This document shows positions 6,126 through 10,317 of a DNA stretch of 10,317 nucleotides, in pieces. The position numbers and the translations under genes were made by a program. Each line of letters starts with the position of its first letter. Position 1 is the stretch's first letter. A model generated the notes under the pieces. The model saw only the letters and a list, made by a program, of their open reading frames with translations. It searched no databases and was not told the DNA's origin. Location of the stretch: positions 1-10,317 of the forward strand of contig SKOL01000647.1 in NCBI GenBank assembly GCA_007120055.1, in the 5' to 3' direction. The DNA comes from Anaerobacillus sp. Lineage in GTDB: Bacteria; Bacillota; Bacilli; Bacillales_H; Anaerobacillaceae.

Positions 6126-6165
6126 AATAAAGCACCCTACAGTTGAGTTAGGAGGATAAACAATT

Positions 6166-6195
6166 TACTGAACAGTAAATTTGTACTTTGCAGTA
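6166..6195 (+). repeat. 30 bp paired-arm element, copy 5 (left end of HNH unit)
   Basis: The outer arm is TACTGAACAGTA (6166-6177), the spacer AATTTG (6178-6183) and the inner arm TACTTTGCAGTA (6184-6195). Both arms are near-palindromes here; the outer one extends to a perfect ATTTACTG-AA-CAGTAAAT. It pairs as an inverted repeat with the copy at 7875-7905. Confidence 0.75.
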
Positions 6196-6336
6196 AATGT
6201 TTTTTATTAGTTTATCACCTACAATACCAGTTCCATGTTGCTTAATAAAGACTTATTGAATAAGGGTGTTCCGCAGATTACCGTTATTGTAGGGGCTTGT
6301 TAATGGCATAAAATAAACGTCATAAACATTAAACAT
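6196..6336. other. Non-coding DNA inside the HNH unit
   Basis: I see no gene in this stretch. Together with 6465-6618 it makes up the long 3' flank of the HNH gene. The second part includes a palindrome AAAACTTC-AC-GAAGTTTT (6520-6537), too tight a loop for a confident terminator, and a 10 bp direct repeat GCTTTTTAAC (6597-6606 and 6624-6633) around the HNH stop. Confidence 0.5.
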
Positions 6337-6464
6337 TTAATCCTCAACCCTTCTAGCCTTAATTTGAGCAATTTCACCTGTAATTTCACGAAAAATGTAA
6401 TGATTAATTCTTCCAAAGTCCAAAACAAAAATACTTATATATCAAGATTTTGCTGTTAGTTGCA
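6337..6464 (-). pseudogene. Possible broken small gene with in-frame TGA
   Basis: On the minus strand, ATG at 6464 opens MQLTAKS, meets TGA (6444-6442), and the same frame then runs on for 34 codons, including FGRINHYIFREITGEIAQIK and ending ARRVED before TAA (6339-6337). The codons and residue mix after the TGA look coding. There is no ribosome site before the ATG and I do not recognise the family. It may be the tail of a larger lost gene. Confidence 0.25.
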
Positions 6465-6618
6465 TAATATTAAAGAAAATAAAATCAGTAGGAATCAAAT
6501 TCTATCTAATTAGTAATAGAAAACTTCACGAAGTTTTGATGAGAGGAGCTCAAAGAAAAGAAGATAGCTGAAAGGTTACCTTCTTCTTGAAATCTTGCTT
6601 TTTAACCGTTCGCTAGCT

Positions 6619-7671
6619 TTATGGCTTTTTAACTTTTCTTTTTTTCCATGTAGATCTTTCTCGTTCCTCATAACACAAATCAATAAATACTTTATATTCA
6701 TCAACCGAAAATTGATTTAAATCAGCTAAATATTCATATACTTTATTTATTTTTTCTTCAATTAGGTCATCAACAACAGTTATCCATTTATTTGGATTTC
6801 TGTTTTTCTTTGACATATTATGAAACTTGCACAAGGGTACAACATTTTCTTTTATATTTCCTATTTGCCCCCAACTAATAGGAATCCAATGATCTAATTG
6901 GATATTTTTTTGGCTATCACAAACCGAGCAAGTATTATTAAAGTACTCTAATGTATCTGCCCATTCTTTCCCTGTTAGAGTATCTTCTAGTTTTTTTTCT
7001 CTTGTTCGACGACGTTGACTAATTGCTATAAATTTATCTTTATTTTCTTTGATCCACTTTTGCAGTCGTTCTTTTTCGTATTTCTCATGGGTAGCTTTGT
7101 ATCTTTTCCATGCTTCTCTTCTTTTTTCTGGCGGTAAGCTATCTCTATATTCTTTATCGTTTTTTCTACCACATTCAATACAAACTGATACATATTTAGC
7201 TTTACTAGCACCAGGTGTAAAATCTGATCGTAGTTTTATATTTTTACAATCTCTACAATATAAATAGTCTTTATATTGGACTTTACAATATTTCCGGTCG
7301 CAATCTTTACAATAACTTCTGTAATACGGCTTGTTGTCTTTGTTGTTTATATATGTAAAAAATTCAGTAATTGGTTTTGTTTCTAAACAACCATTACATT
7401 TGCGTTGATCACCTTCACTATTTTGAGGTTTTTGTTCAAACCCTTTTGAAATGCAATGAATACAAAATTGGTTATAAGCTGGTTTATTTCGATAGAGCTT
7501 TTTAAAATCAAAACGATCACGTAATACTTTACAATTTGGACATTCTACAAGACCTTTATATGTATAGTAGCAGTAACGAGTAACACAATCCCTACACTTA
7601 TTTGGTGATCTTTCAGAAAAACCAATTTCATTTTTTAAATCCCCGCAAGACTTGCAAACTCTTTTTATCAA
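6619..7671 (-). CDS. HNH endonuclease-like protein with four tandem zinc ribbons
   Basis: This 350-residue protein has an HNH nuclease domain behind an unusual zinc-binding array. Residues 6-167 hold four CxxC...CxxC ribbons: Cys6/9-26/29, 44/47-70/73, 92/95-121/124 and 139/142-164/167. Each has a central Phe, as in the single ribbon found before many phage HNH domains. Ribbons 1-2 and 3-4 look like a duplicated pair, since the linkers CRDCVTRYC...YKGLVECPNC and CKDCDRKYC...YKDYLYCRDC align. A basic helical linker (about 170-230) follows, then the HNH core: CSVC (248-251), LDHWIPIS with Asp260-His261, Asn276, and PLCKFHN (281-285). The start is uncertain. GTG at 7680 has no ribosome site; TTG at 7671 follows GGGTGAT, a good 16S match, and is preferred. 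It is the only intact gene between element copies 5 and 6. A homing, phage-derived or defence nuclease are all possible. Confidence 0.9.
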   Translation of the reverse strand: MIKRVCKSCGDLKNEIGFSERSPNKCRDCVTRYCYYTYKGLVECPNCKVLRDRFDFKKLYRNKPAYNQFCIHCISKGFEQKPQNSEGDQRKCNGCLETKPITEFFTYINNKDNKPYYRSYCKDCDRKYCKVQYKDYLYCRDCKNIKLRSDFTPGASKAKYVSVCIECGRKNDKEYRDSLPPEKRREAWKRYKATHEKYEKERLQKWIKENKDKFIAISQRRRTREKKLEDTLTGKEWADTLEYFNNTCSVCDSQKNIQLDHWIPISWGQIGNIKENVVPLCKFHNMSKKNRNPNKWITVVDDLIEEKINKVYEYLADLNQFSVDEYKVFIDLCYEERERSTWKKRKVKKP

Positions 7672-7874
7672 GTTAATCACCCTAAGATTTTAGGTAAATT
7701 ATACCATTAAATGATTGTAAAAATTATACTTTTTTTAAAACTTAATATATTTATGTTATGGAAAGAGTTTAAATTTATTCTCTTGAAACTTTTTAGCAAT
7801 TATAAAAACACTATTGAATTCTTATCATGATGATTTTGTACTATTGTTCCACTAACTCGATTGTAGAATAAAAT

Positions 7875-7905
7875 TACTGCGCAGTATAAAGTCTACTACA
7901 CATTA
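7875..7905 (-). repeat. 31 bp paired-arm element, copy 6 (right end of HNH unit)
   Basis: The inner arm TACTGCGCAGTA (7875-7886) is a perfect 12 bp palindrome, the spacer is TAAAGTC (7887-7893, one base longer than the others) and the outer arm is TACTACACATTA (7894-7905). Spacers of copies 2, 4 and 6 all end in GTC. Confidence 0.78.
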
Positions 7906-8070
7906 AGGAATGACGATTCATATTCCACATTACCGCTTCATTACTTTGGTATCACTTCACATAACACATGCAAATTACATACTTATTAACCATAGTTATA
8001 TCTCTGAGTTATGATACTGACCGGTAATGCAACAATGGGAATAAACCAACGTTTTTCGCAAGTCTATTCC

Positions 8071-8100
8071 ATTACTGATAGATTGTACTCTATCGGTAAT
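8071..8100. repeat. 30 bp inverted repeat, 12 bp arms with 6 bp spacer
   Basis: ATTACTGATAGA (8071-8082) and TCTATCGGTAAT (8089-8100) are inverted copies with one mismatch around TTGTAC. It has the same 12-6-12 geometry as the dispersed elements but a different sequence. A second stem, AATGGGAATA (8034-8043) with TATTCCATTA (8065-8074), overlaps it. Confidence 0.6.
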
Positions 8101-8184
8101 GATATATGTGATAATTATGGCACTAAGTACTGATACACTTTCATAAACAGATTTTACTTGTAGTAATGGTTAGTATTATAAGTT

Positions 8185-8340
8185 TTAAACATCATTCAAT
8201 ATTTTCATAACTTCATTTGCTTTATTCTTTTCCCAAAGTAAATTTTTAATAATTTGTTCTAGATAAAATTGAGTACCGATTGGTAGGTGTCGGTATTTGA
8301 GATAAATTCCTTCACTATTACCACCAGATCTAATGGTCAT
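8185..8340 (-). CDS. Small ORF of unknown function, possibly a gene remnant
   Basis: From ATG at 8340 the minus strand reads 51 codons beginning MTIRSGGNSEGIYLKYRHLP, continuing IGTQFYLEQIIKNLLWEKNK and ending in ILNDV. The frame is open for 19 more codons upstream without a start codon, back to TAA at 8400-8398, which suggests the tail of a truncated gene. A weak purine-rich stretch (AAGGGTGAAGAG) lies 8-19 nt before the ATG. I do not recognise the protein. It follows the nuclease-helicase gene on the same strand by 91 nt. Confidence 0.35.
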   Translation of the reverse strand: MTIRSGGNSEGIYLKYRHLPIGTQFYLEQIIKNLLWEKNKANEVMKILNDV

Positions 8341-8431
8341 ATATTTCTCTTCACCCTTATTTATATTCTCGCCACTTTTAGAAGCTAGATCTTTTAATTA
8401 ACTAAAAGTATGTACAACTAATAAGATTACA

Positions 8432-9925
8432 TCACTTCAATATATTTAAAATATTCTTCAACAAATTATCGTTATTGATAATTACTAAAAAAAGTCTTTT
8501 TCTTGTTCTTGTAATAATCTGAAATAGCATTCTTTGTGAGTGGTAATATGAGCGTCTTCGGTTTATTAAATTTCCTTTATCGTCATATTGGAACATCTCT
8601 CCCATAACGGCAATAACATTATCAAATTCTTGTCCAATAACAGTATGTGCATTCTCTGCGGCCAACAATGTATATTTATCAAGTACTTCCATGTTGAACC
8701 TAGAGGTAGTGTAATTAATCGTAGTCCAACCACTATTAACTTTATCTTGGATAAAATCTTTAGCGAAATTTATATCCGAAAAATACTGAAGTTCAATGTT
8801 ATTATAGGCCTGTTCAGGGGTTTTATTGTTCAAATTAAATAAGTTTTTTATGAATGCACCAATTTCTTTATTTGTTCTAATTTTTCCTGTTAACTCATAA
8901 TGGGTTTTTAGAGATCCAGTGCGTTCTTTAATTCTGATTGGTATTTTATTTCTTATTTCTTGATCATGAAGGCACTGAGCAGGATCAAACGAAAAGATGC
9001 ATGTAATGCCTTTTTCATCTGCTTCTCGAAGAATATTTTTGAATTGCGAAAGATCAATTCTTTGTGACTCATCAATTACAAGAATATCTAAATCATCATT
9101 GAAATTATCTTCATTACGTTTGATATGTTTGATTTCGACTATAGGCCAACCATGTTTTGCTTTTAACTGTATGTGACCAGAATTTAATTGCCCACAATGT
9201 ATGATTGAAAAAGAAACGTCATTATTCTTGAAATCCTTTGCTAAATCATATATTAATAAGGTTTTTCCTGTACCAGCTCTTCCTTGAATTGAATATAGAG
9301 GCGAAATCATTTTTTTTATTTCTTTTTTAATTTGTTTCTGATGCTCTGTAAGAAAATATTCACCGTTAATAAAGCGATCTGTTGAATTAAATGGAGACAC
9401 AAGGTATTCGGTCGGATCAAAAAGACTTCCTATATCATCGAAAACCTCTACCTTTTGCTCTTCCAGATATTTTATTAATTCTCTGGTACTAATAACCGAT
9501 AGCGAGTCATTTTGCTTCTCATAATAAAAGAGCTTTTTGGTTTCGGCTTCATACGTTACACAATGATAACTTTTCTGTAATGCATCAAGATAATAAGAGT
9601 TTTTTCTTAGCTGATTCAAGATGTTTACTTCTGTGCTACTTCTCTTGATTTCTATGTTAAATATGTAGTTACTTCCTAATCTTAATAAATCAAACTCTTT
9701 GCCGATTTGTTCTATTGAATAACCTACATAGAAGTTATTAAAAAGTGCCCATTCTTCTCCGTTGTTTTCATCTTGGATAGAAGTAATGAGACCATGTAAA
9801 TCTTCGATCTCAGAGTCTTTTATCTTTATCCCTTTGCTTTCTATATACGATTGATATATATCTGATGGTAAGTCATTGTATGATTGGACTAACGAAATAA
9901 TATTTATAGAATTTGTTTTTGTCAT
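8432..9925 (-). CDS. PD-(D/E)XK-like nuclease fused to SF1 DUF2075-type helicase
   Basis: The 497-residue protein joins an N-terminal restriction-like domain to an SF1 ATPase. Residues 55-130 carry GKEFDLLRLG (Asp79) and IFNIEIKRSS (Glu92-Ile-Lys94), the D...ExK signature of PD-(D/E)XK nucleases. The helicase part has Walker A IQGRAGTGKTLL (Lys221), Walker B ILVIDESQRI (Asp285-Glu286), motif III FSFDPAQ (313-317), GKIRTN (347-352), HTVIGQEFDNVIAVMG (427-442) and the arginine motif TRTRKRLFLVI (472 onward). This layout matches DUF2075 helicases; the accessory domains are short. No signal peptide or membrane segment is seen. The ATG at 9925 follows AAAAGGAG with good spacing, and the gene has its own long leader region. 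Single-protein nuclease-helicases such as staphylococcal Nhi act against phages, so defence is plausible, but repair or plasmid maintenance cannot be excluded. Confidence 0.9.
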   Translation of the reverse strand: MTKTNSINIISLVQSYNDLPSDIYQSYIESKGIKIKDSEIEDLHGLITSIQDENNGEEWALFNNFYVGYSIEQIGKEFDLLRLGSNYIFNIEIKRSSTEVNILNQLRKNSYYLDALQKSYHCVTYEAETKKLFYYEKQNDSLSVISTRELIKYLEEQKVEVFDDIGSLFDPTEYLVSPFNSTDRFINGEYFLTEHQKQIKKEIKKMISPLYSIQGRAGTGKTLLIYDLAKDFKNNDVSFSIIHCGQLNSGHIQLKAKHGWPIVEIKHIKRNEDNFNDDLDILVIDESQRIDLSQFKNILREADEKGITCIFSFDPAQCLHDQEIRNKIPIRIKERTGSLKTHYELTGKIRTNKEIGAFIKNLFNLNNKTPEQAYNNIELQYFSDINFAKDFIQDKVNSGWTTINYTTSRFNMEVLDKYTLLAAENAHTVIGQEFDNVIAVMGEMFQYDDKGNLINRRRSYYHSQRMLFQIITRTRKRLFLVIINNDNLLKNILNILK

Positions 9926-10161
9926 ATAAACTCCTTTTATAAGATAGTTTTGTTGTGCTGATTAGAAGACAAAAATAGAGCTGATCTCCCCCTATCCGTT
10001 TAGCTGTATTGCGGCTAGGAAGCGCATCATAGAAAACGAGATTTCTTCTGAAAGGCTAATGTTTTCCAAGACCTAGATCAAAATCAGGAATATTTTGACA
10101 CCCATATCAAATTGTGCAATATATTCACTATTATTTCAATCTATATTTTAGAATAAGTAAT

Positions 10162-10177
10162 GGGGTACTGAAACCCC
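10162..10177. repeat. Short GC hairpin
   Basis: GGGGT (10162-10166) and ACCCC (10173-10177) form a 5 bp stem with a 6 nt loop, followed on the plus strand by TTTAAAC. It could be a weak plus-strand terminator. Confidence 0.4.
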
Positions 10178-10189
10178 TTTAAACATTAA

Positions 10190-10237
10190 GAACACAAAGT
10201 AACCCAATAGAGTAGATCTAATGGTTACTTTGTGTTC
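10190..10237. terminator. Perfect 15 bp stem-loop, possible terminator
   Basis: GAACACAAAGTAACC (10190-10204) and GGTTACTTTGTGTTC (10223-10237) are perfectly complementary around an 18 nt loop. U-runs are weak on both sides, so the terminator call (perhaps for a minus-strand gene beyond the right edge) is tentative. A structural or binding role is the alternative. Confidence 0.45.
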
Positions 10238-10317
10238 AAATACTATTATTTCTTTAATAACTTTTGATACTATATTTTTACACCTTTTTAACCTCTTATG
10301 TTATTAAAAGAGTTTCT

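Larger units (their letters stand above)
7681..8184. other. Non-coding gap with structured inverted repeats
   Basis: No gene is supported. It contains element copy 6 (7875-7905) and a cluster of repeated ATTACCG-type sequences, in both orientations, between about 7930 and 8100. Confidence 0.55.
9926..10317. other. Right-end non-coding stretch
   Basis: No gene is supported here. It contains the leader of the nuclease-helicase gene and two hairpins (10162-10177 and 10190-10237). A short plus-strand open stretch near 9970-10074 has no usable start or ribosome site. Confidence 0.5.

Noticed and set aside
8153..8182. Possible seventh copy of the 30 bp element (TTTACTTGTAGTA region)
   Set aside because: One arm is a base short, the spacer is 5 bp and the outer arm is poor; it would also break the alternation. 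Kept out pending a profile score.

Overview
The window is AT-rich, uses strong Gram-positive ribosome binding sites (GGGAGGG, AAGGAG, GGGTGAT) and short hairpin-plus-U terminators, and its recognisable proteins (Bacillus-type MerR, DUF3231, a CopZ-type [2Fe-2S] protein, Rho) point to a Bacillaceae host. The gene mix (orphan resolvase, HNH protein, GIY-YIG-like protein, nuclease-helicase, a metal-response remnant, broken fragments, long non-coding gaps) suggests a plasmid or another accessory region rather than core chromosome. This is inference; no replication or conjugation gene is visible.

Layout. Positions 1-1019 (+) hold the last 338 codons of a rho gene, followed by a gap with two inverted repeats. 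Positions 1497-2507 (-) encode a DUF3231 protein. Positions 2770-3231 and 3405-3812 (-) are a CopZ-type [2Fe-2S] protein and MerR, with a textbook long-spacer mer promoter/operator upstream of merR but no merT, merP or merA. Positions 4114-4851 (-) encode a coiled-coil, winged-helix and T5orf172 (GIY-YIG-like) protein. Positions 5115-5240 (-) are a decayed fragment resembling a metallophosphoesterase N-terminus. Positions 5373-5981 (+) are a serine resolvase with candidate binding half-sites just upstream. Positions 6619-7671 (-) are an HNH protein with four tandem zinc ribbons. Positions 7681-8431 are mostly non-coding, with a structured inverted-repeat tract and a 51-codon ORF. Positions 8432-9925 (-) encode a PD-(D/E)XK-like nuclease fused to an SF1 DUF2075-type helicase. 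The right end carries two hairpins.

The most interesting structure is not a gene. Six copies of a 30-31 bp element lie only in intergenic DNA. Each consists of two 12 bp arms around a 6-7 bp spacer, and the better-conserved arm is close to the palindrome TACTGCGCAGTA. The copies strictly alternate in orientation (+,-,+,-,+,-), so they bracket three units as inverted pairs: the DUF3231 gene (1371-2627), the chaperone-merR pair (2666-4019) and the HNH gene (6166-7905). No target duplications were seen. The arrangement recalls the Xer-site-bounded (pdif) modules known from Acinetobacter plasmids, here in what appears to be a Firmicute. That functional reading is inference; the repeats and their alternation can be read directly in the sequence.
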